A stretch of DNA of 37,730 bases from Chloracidobacterium sp. CP2_5A (GTDB taxonomy: Bacteria > Acidobacteriota > Blastocatellia > Chloracidobacteriales > Chloracidobacteriaceae): contig NKPT01000034.1 in assembly GCA_002254845.1 (NCBI GenBank), positions 1 to 37,730 of the forward strand, given 5' to 3'. Shown in pieces: positions 1 to 11,420 of this stretch; the stretch's first letter is position 1; each line of letters begins with the position of its first letter. The position numbers were made by a program, and so were the translations under genes. Below the pieces are notes generated by a model that was given only the letters and a program-made list of their open reading frames with translations, made no database searches and was not told the origin of the DNA.

Positions 1-3000
1 CTCCAGCGGACGATGCTGCCCTTCGCGCCGCAGACAAACGTCAACATGACCAATGCCGATCCTCCGCAGGTTGATGACCGAGGTCGGCCGGTGAACACAA
101 CGGAGATTTCGTCGCTGCGCGGGCGGCTAGACCCCAATGGGGATCGTTCGTTGACGGGATATCCTGCGCGCTTCAAGAGCCTGTTGGCCAAGCCCTACTT
201 CCGCTTTACGGACGACTTCGACAACCGGAGCTACATCAAGGGTTCGTATGACATTGGACCCGACAACGCGCGCGACACGCCGGATGACATGTTCCTGATG
301 CCGAACCCGATGAAGAGCGCCATCCCGCGCGAGGAAATCTTCAACGGCGAAAACAGCAACGGCGACAAGCGCCAGGAGCGCTTTATCCGGCGGGTGCGGG
401 TGCGGGCCGCGCAGTTGCTGCAAAGCGGCTCGGGTATGCCGACTCCTGCCGGGCTGCATCCGACGCGTTTCTTAACCCCGAACCTCTCTACCCCAGGCGA
501 TGACCCGACGATCTCGATTGACATCGCAGGGTTAATCATAGGCTATGAAACGAGCTTCAATCAGATTATGCGCTCGCCTAACTTCTGGACGAACAATCCG
601 CTGAGTCCAGCGAGGGTGCTGAGGGTTGAGCGGCAATTAGTTCGCTTGCTGCGTCACTTTGTCTTTCGCCCTGGCATACCGGGCTTCTATGCCATGCGTC
701 ACGACAACATCAACATTTTGGGGGTGGGCGTTGCGCCCGGCGCCGGCGTGAATAGCCTGGGCGATGGTCGCTTGGACAATGACCTCGACTACCTCAACCA
801 AGGCCCGGCGGCGTATCCGGCGACCCCGTCGAACGCGTATATCACTGGTCCGTACACCCCAACGTACAACGTTAATCTCAATACGACGACGCCCGATGCG
901 CCAATGGACGGCGCGCCTCCGGTCGGCTATCCAGGCGCGGGGCCGACCGGGGTCATTGACCTTCAGGACATGACGCCCTTTGCCAACGTTGCCGACCAGC
1001 AATTGTTGGCCAAGTGCCTCTTCAACCCAACCGGACTGACGCCGGCAGAGCAGGTACGGCTATTCCCGCATTTGCTCCGCGCCGCGCCACAGTTCACGGT
1101 AAACTTCCTGCAAACGCTTCGAAGCGCCGAGTTGGGGACGCCAGGACGCTCAACCGATCCATCATTAGGGAATACAGGGATTGGCGACTTTGCTGCGGCC
1201 GGCATCGTTGGCGTCCCTGAAGTGGCCCGCGAGAACTTGACTTTCGACTGGAACGGCGACGGCGTCATCGAGCCGCCGCACTATCCGTTTGAGAATCAGC
1301 AAGTGGATTTGCACGGCGCGCGGCGAATACCGAACAATGAAAACGGCGAGTGGTTCCCTGGCGACGGCGACTCCAACGATTCAGGAGAGCAGATGAGCGC
1401 CATACCAAGGCTGGTTGGGACGACCAGCCCTGGGGCGCAAGGCGTGTCGCGGATGGGGTACTCCCCGGAGAGCAACATTAACTCTCTGCTCCCTTCAACG
1501 CTGCGCGTTCTACACACGCCGCCGCCAGTAAATGACCTCAATCGAATAGCGCGCCGAGTGACCTCAATGCCGATTGAGATCATTTTCTGGGAAGCCAATG
1601 CAAATGATTCTGACCCAAACTTTGCCCCCCTGCCTGACCCTGAAAACGGACTGAACATCAACAACCAAGCCGACCCTGGCAGCACGGCAGCTATCTTACC
1701 GCCTTCCAACGGCTTTACGGAAACGGGAGAATTCCAAAACTGCTTCCGTATCAAAGTCCCATTCAACACATTTCTTGGCAAGACGAAGACAGTCAATGTG
1801 TCAGGCTCACCGGTGCGGTGTAATGTCCGCGAAGCCGTGGCGATTATCTTCCAGCATCCGCTGGCATCGCGGGTGTATACGACGGCGGCGGGAATTGATC
1901 CGACGAACATTGGCCCGACAACGCCGACATTTGACGCTGGGGCAGGCGTTAATCCGCCGACAATTGTGGGGACGGCAGGAACGAAAAACCTGAACCTTGA
2001 AACTCAGCTTGGGCGACGCTTGGGGCTGAGCGACGCACACTACGCGTTTCCGGGCCATGTCTACATCGCCTTCACGCCGAATCCAACCAATCCGCAATTG
2101 CCCCCGCTAAGCTCGGCGACGCTAACGCCGCGGTTGCGGATAAACATGGACCGGGCTTTCCCGATCAACGTTTACGACCAGCGCGAAGGGCGACACTTAA
2201 ATCGGCGCTACGGCTTTCAAGGAATTGCCACAGCGTCTGATTACTACAATGGCGATATCGGCGCATCGACACCTCACAGGATTGTCGGTTCAGTCTGGCC
2301 GGTTTGGCCTCAACTTGGAGCTAACGACAACCAACTCGCTGACGACCAACGCTTACTGGCGAATATGAACCATAAGTTTCCGATGCCTAGCCCGATTTGC
2401 TATGAGCGTCGGGGCTTGATGAACCTGACCGAGCTCAACGTGGGCAACCTTAAGCGAATGTTCCGCGGCGACTTTGACGCTTACTTGTCGCAGGTCGAGG
2501 CCGCGACTTCCAGCTTGACCGGCAATCCGAGCGGAGGCTTCGCCTCAGGCCGCCCGGTGCAGTCGGCCGCTTCCGGATCCCGAATTGATATTTCGGACAA
2601 CGGGTTTATCGTCTACTTTTCGGATCGCCGCGGGGACTTCAACAACGATGGCATCTATGACTTCAACGACGTCTATGGCGAGAACAACATCCTCAACGCG
2701 CTGGACAATAGCTGTGAAACTGATCCCGGCACGGTGAGTGACCCGCAGCAGGGCGGCGCTATAGTTCCTTATGCCAACGTCGCCAATAGCCCTGGCCCGA
2801 AGCCAGGCGATAATCGTCTCCGGCGAGATGTCGCCTGCGAGACGCAGCCTCTCACGACGCCAACTCTGCTCAACCCAGCCCGCTGTGGCGAAGCGCCGCA
2901 CGGAGCCATGCCGGTCAACGATGGTTACGAGTACTTTGGGGCCTCGGTAAACCCGGCGGCAACCGTGGCCGGCAACAGCCACGGCGTGGTAGCGCAGGCG

Positions 3001-4062
3001 ACACGCTACACCTACACGCCTAACCCGGATGGGACGCGGACAATTTCGGGGACGTTTTCCGGCTTGGCTTACCAAACCTCAGGGTCAAACAACCCATTTC
3101 CGAGTCAACTCAACGCCATGCCCGATGGCATGCGCATCTGGCGTATTGTCGATTCGGCCAAAACCGGGCGCGTCCGGGCGTTCCGACGTGGTCTTAGAAT
3201 TACCAACGCCATGGACATTCCGCGTTACTTCATTGATCGCCCAACTGGAAACGGGCGTGGCTTTACGGGACTGACGGTCGCGACAGAAAATCCAGCTTAT
3301 CTGCATGGGAATATCAACTCGATCGGGGTGTTTGAAAACTTCCAGGAGCAAGACAGTTGCCTCAACAGCCGCATTCCGAAAGGAGGGCCGACGCCATCAG
3401 AGAACTACTGTCAGACGGGGAACGCGCACATTGCCACGCCGCCGCCGCCTGACTGGTGCACCAATTCGCTCGAGCCTAATGATCCGCTGTTGCACGGCTC
3501 AATGGGGATTTACTCCGATGCCATGACCATTCACTCGAATGGGTGGTCAGATGCGCGGATGTTCCTCAGCGGTCTGAACTATGCTTACCGGCCGCAAGAA
3601 GCGGCGCTACGGCGCCTTGCCGTGCGCACAAGCGTCAAAGCGGCCTGGTTGACTGGAGCGCCGCGAACCGGAGCCGGTAACAACGGACTGACCGGCCAGG
3701 TACAGGCATTTACAAATGACGCTCCGACTACAGGTTATGGAAATGATGTCGATAACAACACGGATGGCGGCTTGCACAACTTCCCGCGTTTTCTTGAAGA
3801 CTGGGGTAGCAACCCGCAGCGCGACCCGCACGTCTACAACTTCAACTACAACGGGTCGTTCATCTTCCAGTTCTTCAGCCATCAAGGGAACGGTCCGTGG
3901 GTAATCAGCGGCGATAACACCTACTCGCCGCCCAACCCGCGTAACTGGAACTTTGACACGGCATTTCTCCTACCATCCGGCATACCGGCTGGGACGCCCT
4001 TCTTCTTCTTCTACAAGAACGGCAGTTACCGGCAGGTCTTCCTCGAAAACAATCCGAACTAG
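1..4062 (+). CDS. Giant type IV pilus-associated / HpsA-like surface protein (5' partial)
   Basis: The reading frame is open from base 1 and the first ATG at 13 lacks a ribosome site, so the N-terminus is probably outside the window. At least 1,350 residues are visible, rich in Asn, Pro, Gly and Asp, with very few Lys, as in secreted proteins. Calcium-loop-like segments occur (DWNGDGVIE near residue 415 and a DFNNDGIYDFND segment near residue 878). The C-terminal 150 residues contain GGLHNFPRFLEDWG, then YNGSFIFQFFS, then YSPPNPRNWNFDTAFLLP. I recognise this order from the C-termini of large PilX-type minor-pilin or HpsA-like proteins of cyanobacteria, acidobacteria and deltaproteobacteria. 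A prepilin leader would be expected upstream but cannot be seen. Role in a pilus tip, adhesion or exopolysaccharide export is inferred from that family only. A strong terminator follows the stop. Confidence 0.6.
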   Translation, partial: LQRTMLPFAPQTNVNMTNADPPQVDDRGRPVNTTEISSLRGRLDPNGDRSLTGYPARFKSLLAKPYFRFTDDFDNRSYIKGSYDIGPDNARDTPDDMFLMPNPMKSAIPREEIFNGENSNGDKRQERFIRRVRVRAAQLLQSGSGMPTPAGLHPTRFLTPNLSTPGDDPTISIDIAGLIIGYETSFNQIMRSPNFWTNNPLSPARVLRVERQLVRLLRHFVFRPGIPGFYAMRHDNINILGVGVAPGAGVNSLGDGRLDNDLDYLNQGPAAYPATPSNAYITGPYTPTYNVNLNTTTPDAPMDGAPPVGYPGAGPTGVIDLQDMTPFANVADQQLLAKCLFNPTGLTPAEQVRLFPHLLRAAPQFTVNFLQTLRSAELGTPGRSTDPSLGNTGIGDFAAAGIVGVPEVARENLTFDWNGDGVIEPPHYPFENQQVDLHGARRIPNNENGEWFPGDGDSNDSGEQMSAIPRLVGTTSPGAQGVSRMGYSPESNINSLLPSTLRVLHTPPPVNDLNRIARRVTSMPIEIIFWEANANDSDPNFAPLPDPENGLNINNQADPGSTAAILPPSNGFTETGEFQNCFRIKVPFNTFLGKTKTVNVSGSPVRCNVREAVAIIFQHPLASRVYTTAAGIDPTNIGPTTPTFDAGAGVNPPTIVGTAGTKNLNLETQLGRRLGLSDAHYAFPGHVYIAFTPNPTNPQLPPLSSATLTPRLRINMDRAFPINVYDQREGRHLNRRYGFQGIATASDYYNGDIGASTPHRIVGSVWPVWPQLGANDNQLADDQRLLANMNHKFPMPSPICYERRGLMNLTELNVGNLKRMFRGDFDAYLSQVEAATSSLTGNPSGGFASGRPVQSAASGSRIDISDNGFIVYFSDRRGDFNNDGIYDFNDVYGENNILNALDNSCETDPGTVSDPQQGGAIVPYANVANSPGPKPGDNRLRRDVACETQPLTTPTLLNPARCGEAPHGAMPVNDGYEYFGASVNPAATVAGNSHGVVAQATRYTYTPNPDGTRTISGTFSGLAYQTSGSNNPFPSQLNAMPDGMRIWRIVDSAKTGRVRAFRRGLRITNAMDIPRYFIDRPTGNGRGFTGLTVATENPAYLHGNINSIGVFENFQEQDSCLNSRIPKGGPTPSENYCQTGNAHIATPPPPDWCTNSLEPNDPLLHGSMGIYSDAMTIHSNGWSDARMFLSGLNYAYRPQEAALRRLAVRTSVKAAWLTGAPRTGAGNNGLTGQVQAFTNDAPTTGYGNDVDNNTDGGLHNFPRFLEDWGSNPQRDPHVYNFNYNGSFIFQFFSHQGNGPWVISGDNTYSPPNPRNWNFDTAFLLPSGIPAGTPFFFFYKNGSYRQVFLENNPN

Positions 4063-4087
4063 CGCGTCATTGCGCTAACGGTCAGCC

Positions 4088-4120
4088 AGCGGAGTCGCCT
4101 TGCGGCGGCTCCGCTTTTTT
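4088..4120 (+). terminator. Rho-independent terminator of the giant surface-protein gene
   Basis: A 12 bp stem (4088-4099 with 4104-4115, one G-T wobble) encloses a TTGC loop and is followed directly by a run of T residues to 4120. It lies 26 bases after the stop codon at 4062. There is no T tract on the opposite side, so it should act only on the plus-strand transcript and not on uvrB, which ends at 4163 on the other strand. Confidence 0.9.
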
Positions 4121-4162
4121 ACGCCTGATTTTTCCCGGCGCGGCTTTTGACGCCCAAACAAG

Positions 4163-6148
<1,986 letters not shown>

Positions 6149-6243
6149 GGCTGGCGCGCTTTCCAAGGTAATGAGCGAGCGCAGGCGGCGCCCGCCCTGC
6201 GGCGCGCGACGGCTCGCCGCCACGCGCTTTGGCTGGCATCCAA

Positions 6244-7413
6244 CTACTTGAAAGCCTGAATCCCAGTGACTTCCGCGCCGATAATCAGCGTGTGAATGTC
6301 GTGCGTGCCCTCATAAGTCAACACCGATTCGAGGTTGTTCATGTGGCGCATGACCGGATACTCGGCGCTGATGCCGTTCGCGCCCAGAATCGTCCGGGCC
6401 TCGCGGGCGACTTCGAGCGCCATCGCTACATTGTTGCGCTTGGCCATGGAGATCTGCGCCGGCGTGACCTTGCCCGCGTCCTTGAGCTTGCCGACGTGAT
6501 AGGCTAGAAGCTGCGCCTTCGAGATTTCCGTGATCATCTCGGCCAGCTTGCGCTGCGTCAGCTGAAAAGAAGCGATGGGCTTGCCGAACTGAATCCGCGA
6601 CAGCGAATACGCCAACGCCGTCGCGTAAGTCGCCAGCGCCGACCCGACCGCGCCCCAGGCGATGCCATACCGCGCCTGGTTCAGGCAGGAAAGCGGCCCG
6701 CGCAGCCCCTCGACGTTCGGCAGGATGTTTTCCTCCGGGATTTCGCAGTCCTGGAAAATGAGTTCCGACGTTATCGAGGCCCGCAGCGAGTGCTTCTTCT
6801 TAATTTCCGGGGCGCTGAAGCCGGGCGTGCCCTTCTCGACCAAAAAGCCGCGAATGCTGCGGGCGTCCGCGCCCGTCTTGGCCCAGACGACGGCGACATC
6901 AGCAATCGAGCCGTTCGTGATCCACATCTTCGCGCCGTTGAGCTTCCAGCCGTATTTCGTCCGCTCGGCGCGCGTCGCCATGTCGCTGGGGTTCGAGCCG
7001 TAGTCCGGCTCAGTCAGCCCAAAGCAGCCGATTTTCTCGCCCTTGGCCAAGGCCGGCAGCCACTTGCGTTTCTGCTCCTCCGTGCCAAAGGTGAAAATCG
7101 GGTACATCACCAGCGAGCTCTGCACCGAGGCGAAGCTCCGCACGCCGGAATCGCCGCGCTCCAGCTCCTGCGTGATAAGGCCGTAAGCGATATTGTTGAG
7201 ACCAGCGCAGCCATATTCTTCCGGCAGGGTGCAGCCGTAAAAGCCAAGCTCGCCCATTGGCTTGATGATTTCAGTCGGATAGACGCCGCGCTCGTAGCAA
7301 TCCTCAATCACCGGCAAAACGCGCTCGCGAACAAACTGCTGGGCGACATCCCGAATTTGCAACTCTTCGGGGCTGAGCAAGCTATCAAAATTCAAAAAGT
7401 CAGTTTGAGGCAT
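6244..7413 (-). CDS. gcdH: Acyl-CoA dehydrogenase, glutaryl-CoA dehydrogenase type
   Basis: FAD-dependent acyl-CoA dehydrogenase of 389 residues. The C-terminal [14 protein letters not shown] segment carries the catalytic glutamate (E368), and the ending [10 protein letters not shown] is the signature ending of the glutaryl-CoA dehydrogenase branch. [15 protein letters not shown] is the flavin and substrate-contacting loop, and [19 protein letters not shown] is the usual central beta-domain entry. In that branch the enzyme oxidises and decarboxylates glutaryl-CoA to crotonyl-CoA in lysine and tryptophan breakdown; related members act on other acyl-CoAs, so the exact substrate is uncertain. 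A clear AAGGAGT ribosome site lies 12 bases before the ATG. The gene sits 52 bases downstream of the S41 protease gene on the same strand. Confidence 0.85.
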   Translation of the reverse strand: MPQTDFLNFDSLLSPEELQIRDVAQQFVRERVLPVIEDCYERGVYPTEIIKPMGELGFYGCTLPEEYGCAGLNNIAYGLITQELERGDSGVRSFASVQSSLVMYPIFTFGTEEQKRKWLPALAKGEKIGCFGLTEPDYGSNPSDMATRAERTKYGWKLNGAKMWITNGSIADVAVVWAKTGADARSIRGFLVEKGTPGFSAPEIKKKHSLRASITSELIFQDCEIPEENILPNVEGLRGPLSCLNQARYGIAWGAVGSALATYATALAYSLSRIQFGKPIASFQLTQRKLAEMITEISKAQLLAYHVGKLKDAGKVTPAQISMAKRNNVAMALEVAREARTILGANGISAEYPVMRHMNNLESVLTYEGTHDIHTLIIGAEVTGIQAFK

Positions 7414-7465
7414 AAGTTATCGATGACTCCTTTCAAAGCGTTACGCAGGTTGCCGACACGCGCCA

Positions 7466-9118
7466 TCAGTCGCGGCGCGGCTCGCCGCCGGCGGCCAGCC
7501 AAGCGCGCTGCGCCAACTCGACCGCTTGCGGGACGGACTCAATCGCGCGCTGAAGTTGCGGATCGGTCGCGAGCTGGACGCGAAAGCCGGCTTCCGTTCC
7601 ATAGGCGGCTGTCGCCAGGTGCTGCCGGATTTGATGCTTGATGAAATCCGCGTTGGGAGACACTGCCGCGTCAAGAGCTGCAAACCGCCGGTCGGCCTTG
7701 AGAAACTCGCGGAAAGCCGCGAGCGTTTTGTCGGTCATAGGGAAGTCGCTGTCGCGCAGTTGATGCTGATAATCAGGACGCTCGATGCGATAGCTCATCA
7801 GTCCCGGTATCAAGCCAGCCGCCAAATGACGCGCGAACTCGAACGTGGCGTCAGCGAGCCGCCCCTGCGCGCCCGTGAAGACTTGCGGCTTGACCATCAC
7901 ATCCGGCGTGATGCCGCCGCCGCCGTAAACGGTTCGCCCGGTGTCGGTCGCGGCCGCTTCGCCCTTTGGCGACGACTCGGAAGCGTGCTGCGCGTAATAG
8001 GCATAGAGCAAGCCGCTCGTGTATGACCGCTGGATACAGCGACCGCTCGGCGTGTAGTACTTGGCTGTCGTCAGCGTCAGCCCCGCCCCAAAGGAAAGCT
8101 CGAAGACGCGCTGCACCAGTCCTTTGCCAAAGCTTGGCTCGCCGACAATCAGAGCCCGGTCGTGATCCTGGAGCGCGCCGGCGACAATCTCCGAAGCCGA
8201 TGCCGAGTTGCGGTCGATCAGCGCCACCATCGGCTTTTCAAACGGGGCGGTGTTTTTCGCTCGAAATTCGCGCGCCTCGTCCCCGCTGTAGCCGGCGCGT
8301 CCGCGGACAGCGACGATTTTTTGGTCGCGCCGTAAAAACATGTCCGCCACGCTGACCGCCTGCGGGAGCAGCCCGCCGGGGTTGCCCCGCAAGTCCAGCA
8401 CCAGCGACTGCATCCCCTGCGCCGTAAGACTATTCATCGCGCGGCGCAGCTCGTCCTCCGTCGTCGTGTTGAACCCTCCGGAGAGCGCGATGTAGCCAAC
8501 GCCGGGCCGAACCATGAATGCCGTCCGAATGGATGGCAGCGGCACGGCGTCCCGAACCATGGAAAACGTCAACGGCTTCGGCACGCCCAGCCGCTCGACT
8601 GTAACCGAAACCGGCTCGCCGCGCTCGCCGCGCACTTTTTCAAGCACCTGCCGCGTTGTCCAGTCAGTGGCGACCTCGTCATTGACCTTGAGAATGGCGT
8701 CCCCGGCGCGCAGCCCGGCGCGAGCGGCCGGAGTGCCTTCGATGGGGCAAAGGACATACACGCGGTCGTTGCGCCGCGCAATCGAGACCCCAATGCCGTA
8801 GAAGCGGCTGTGCTGCTCAGTCCGCATTTCTTGAAACTCCTTGCTGTCAAAGAAGCTCGAATGCGGATCCAACGCCCGGAGCATGCCCTGAATGGCGGAC
8901 TTTGTGAGCGCGTCCGGCGGCGTCTCAAGGACGTAGTTGGCGACAATCGCTTCCTGCGCCTCGCGGACGATCTGCTCAAGGTCAGCCCGCTGCCGCTCCG
9001 GCTGCCTCAGCCGGGCGTTCTGAACCGAGGCGCTAAAGCGCATGGCCAGCCCGCCCGCAGCCGCGGAGATGACAACCAACAACAGAGCGAGGCGAGCGAA
9101 ATAGCGATTCAGTCGCAT
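7466..9118 (-). CDS. S41-family C-terminal processing protease with PDZ domain
   Basis: Secreted or membrane-anchored serine protease of the Ctp/Prc family, which trims or degrades proteins from their C-termini in the cell envelope. The N-terminus has one hydrophobic segment (about residues 8-27) preceded by Arg residues. LDPHSSFFD near residue 85, a PDZ domain (about 105-185, GIGVSIARR to VTVERLG), the LRGNPGG loop, the catalytic serine in NSASASEIVAGAL and the lysine in GEPSFGKGLVQ are all present, so the Ser-Lys dyad is intact. In phototrophs a Ctp enzyme matures photosystem II D1, but this family is universal and nothing here links it to photosynthesis. The ATG at 9118 is preferred; a GTG at 9127 adds three residues and neither has a strong ribosome site. 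Confidence 0.92.
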   Translation of the reverse strand: MRLNRYFARLALLLVVISAAAGGLAMRFSASVQNARLRQPERQRADLEQIVREAQEAIVANYVLETPPDALTKSAIQGMLRALDPHSSFFDSKEFQEMRTEQHSRFYGIGVSIARRNDRVYVLCPIEGTPAARAGLRAGDAILKVNDEVATDWTTRQVLEKVRGERGEPVSVTVERLGVPKPLTFSMVRDAVPLPSIRTAFMVRPGVGYIALSGGFNTTTEDELRRAMNSLTAQGMQSLVLDLRGNPGGLLPQAVSVADMFLRRDQKIVAVRGRAGYSGDEAREFRAKNTAPFEKPMVALIDRNSASASEIVAGALQDHDRALIVGEPSFGKGLVQRVFELSFGAGLTLTTAKYYTPSGRCIQRSYTSGLLYAYYAQHASESSPKGEAAATDTGRTVYGGGGITPDVMVKPQVFTGAQGRLADATFEFARHLAAGLIPGLMSYRIERPDYQHQLRDSDFPMTDKTLAAFREFLKADRRFAALDAAVSPNADFIKHQIRQHLATAAYGTEAGFRVQLATDPQLQRAIESVPQAVELAQRAWLAAGGEPRRD

Positions 9119-9165
9119 AAGCGTCACAAACAGCCGACGGCGATCGTCAAGGTCTCGACAGCATA

Positions 9166-10992
9166 TCAGGCTTTGCCGGCGGCAAGCGCCACCTGATACC
9201 CCTGAATGACTTCGTCCAGCTTCCCAGCCTTGAGCGCGCTCTCCAGCGCGGCAACCACATTGGGGTCGTAGCGGGTGCCCGCAAAGGACCAGATTTTCTG
9301 AACGGCCACTTCGGTTGGCATGGCGCGCTGGTAAGGACGGTTCGTCGTCATGGCGTCAAACGTGTCGGCAACGCTGATAATCCGCGCCATGAGCGGAATT
9401 TGGTCGCCCTTCAGCCCAATCGGGTATCCGCGCCCGTCCATGCACTCGTGATGGTAGTACATCCCCGGCACATATTTTTTCATTTGAGGAATCTCCGCCA
9501 TGATCTTCGCGCCTTTTTCCGGGTGCGTTTTCATCACCGCGTATTCCTCTTCAGTCAGGGCTGCCGGCTTCTTCAGAATTCGGTCTTCAATCCCGATTTT
9601 ACCGACATCGTGAAGAAGCGCGGCGACGCGAATATCCTCGATCTCTTCCTGGCTTAGCCCCATGTGCTCGGCCATCAGCACGGAATACATTTTGACGCGC
9701 TCGGAATGCCCGCGCGTGTAGGGGTCCTTGCCGTCAATGGCTTCCGCAAGAGCCTTGACTGTGCCCAGAAACAACTCCCGATTTTCATTGACGGCGAAGC
9801 GCAGGTCGTTGATATACCGCTGAATGTGCTCCGCCATCACATTGAAGTCTTCGGCCAGCTGCCCAATTTCAGAGCGGCTGCGAGTGGCGATGCGGCGCGA
9901 AAAATCGCCTTCGGCAATGGCCCGCGCCCCGCTTGCCACCGCCCCAATGGGCGAGGTGATCCAATAGGCCATCAGGAACCCGACCAGCGCCGCAATGAGC
10001 GCGGTCGCCAAAGTCATCACGACGGCCTGCCAAATCATCGTCGTCACCGGCGAATAGGCCGCTTCCTCGTTGATGACGGCAATCACGCCCAGCGGCACAT
10101 CCGGCGCGATGAGCGCCGTGGCGCAGCTGCCGAGCATGGAAAGCCGTTGCCCCTGCAAGCTGATCTCGAACGGCTCCGCCAACGGCGCGGACAAATTCAT
10201 GGAAATCGTCTCCTGCCACTTGGAGACAATGCCCCAGTCGCTGATGTCAGTCGGCGTGTAAACCAGCGCCCGATCGGGATGCGCCAGCACGCGCCCCTGT
10301 TGGTCAACGAGAAAGACCACCCGGCTGCCGTTGCGCAGGAGCGTTTCGTGATCCAGATTGCCGCTAGCCGATGTCACATTGACGAGGTTAAAGATCGGCT
10401 CAAGACTGGTGACGGCGACAACCGCCTCGTGACGGCCCGGCGCGGCGTCGCGCTTTTGCAGAGGATGCGCGACAACGATGGCGAACTCGTTGCTTGACGG
10501 AATATAGCGCGGCTTGCTGACATAGGTTCGGTCCGGCCGAGCGGCAACGGCCGCCAGCGCCTCGCCAACGGTGCGGCTGACTTCCTCGGCGGCGATTTTG
10601 CCGGGATTCCACTGAGCGACAAGCTCGGTATCGTCCCTGCCGCTCTGCGGCGCAATGCCAAGCAGAATGAGATTGGCGTCATCATCGAGAAACTGCGCCA
10701 GTCGCCGATTGCGCGCGGACTCGTCCTGCTTGAGCAGCGTCTCCGCCCCGCCAGTCGCCTCAAAGGCGCGCGCGATGCCGGCGACCTGATGCCGGTATCC
10801 GCCAATGTACGTGCGCAATTCATTGGCAACCAACACCACGGAGCGAAGCTGCTCGGCGCGCTCGCTCAGGCGCATGGATTCCCGTCCCGTGCTGATCAGC
10901 TTCCAACTCACGGCGGCCAGCGGCAGGATAGACAGCGCCAAAATCACGGCCACAAACGTGTAGAGAATTTTGGTTGATTTTCCAGGCCTCAT
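9166..10992 (-). CDS. Membrane sensor with HAMP and HD-GYP cyclic-di-GMP phosphodiesterase domain
   Basis: A 608-residue signalling protein: first membrane helix at residues 9-30, a large periplasmic sensor region (about 31-315, Cache-like by layout), second helix at about 320-345, HAMP (about 345-398), and a C-terminal HD-GYP domain. The metal-site residues are intact: HD at 461-462, HHE at 514-516 and GYP at 522-524, in the HHExxDGxGYP context. HD-GYP enzymes hydrolyse cyclic di-GMP to pGpG or GMP and so reduce the sessile state. The start chosen is the ATG at 10992 (MRPGKSTKIL), with AGGTG 5 bases upstream; a longer frame to 11139 has no transmembrane logic and is rejected. It is the first gene of the minus-strand run to uvrB. 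The ligand is unknown. Confidence 0.9.
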   Translation of the reverse strand: MRPGKSTKILYTFVAVILALSILPLAAVSWKLISTGRESMRLSERAEQLRSVVLVANELRTYIGGYRHQVAGIARAFEATGGAETLLKQDESARNRRLAQFLDDDANLILLGIAPQSGRDDTELVAQWNPGKIAAEEVSRTVGEALAAVAARPDRTYVSKPRYIPSSNEFAIVVAHPLQKRDAAPGRHEAVVAVTSLEPIFNLVNVTSASGNLDHETLLRNGSRVVFLVDQQGRVLAHPDRALVYTPTDISDWGIVSKWQETISMNLSAPLAEPFEISLQGQRLSMLGSCATALIAPDVPLGVIAVINEEAAYSPVTTMIWQAVVMTLATALIAALVGFLMAYWITSPIGAVASGARAIAEGDFSRRIATRSRSEIGQLAEDFNVMAEHIQRYINDLRFAVNENRELFLGTVKALAEAIDGKDPYTRGHSERVKMYSVLMAEHMGLSQEEIEDIRVAALLHDVGKIGIEDRILKKPAALTEEEYAVMKTHPEKGAKIMAEIPQMKKYVPGMYYHHECMDGRGYPIGLKGDQIPLMARIISVADTFDAMTTNRPYQRAMPTEVAVQKIWSFAGTRYDPNVVAALESALKAGKLDEVIQGYQVALAAGKA

Positions 10993-11420
10993 GGGGACAC
11001 CTGCGCAGGCTCGCGACAAGGGGCAGGTTGGCGCCGGGCGGGAAGCATCCTGAGTCTTATCGCCAACTGTGATGGGGCTAGCCTGGGAGTATTCACGCAA
11101 CTTTCGCCTTTCGCAAGTGAAGACGACGCCGCCAGCCAACGGCTCGCCGCAAGCTGGAAGCGTAACGCGGCGCGCGGCGCCGGCGGGCTAACGCCGGCGC
11201 GGCTTGGGGAGCTCGCCGGCGCGAACCGCTCCGCCAAGCCAACCTAAGCCTAAACAAGAGCCTAAACAAGCCGACTCAAAAAGGCGTTGTCCGCTCGCGC
11301 TTGCGCATGGTAGTGTGAACCGCCTTCTCAAACTAACCCTTTCCCACTGGTAACAAGCGGTTTATCTGAAGTTTCCCTGAAGAAAGCCCGAAGGCGACTT
11401 CGAGCGATGGCGGAGTGTCC
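10993..11420. other. Divergent intergenic region with GC palindrome and tandem doublet
   Basis: This 428 base spacer separates the divergent HD-GYP and phosphohexomutase genes and should hold both promoters. It contains a perfect 9 bp stem with six-base loop at 11177-11200 (GCGCCGGCG arms), an exact 12 bp tandem doublet of AGCCTAAACAAG at 11247-11270, and a weak promoter-like pair TTGTCC (11287) and TAGTGT (11311) spaced 18 bases. No conserved protein or RNA gene is recognisable in it. Confidence 0.5.
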
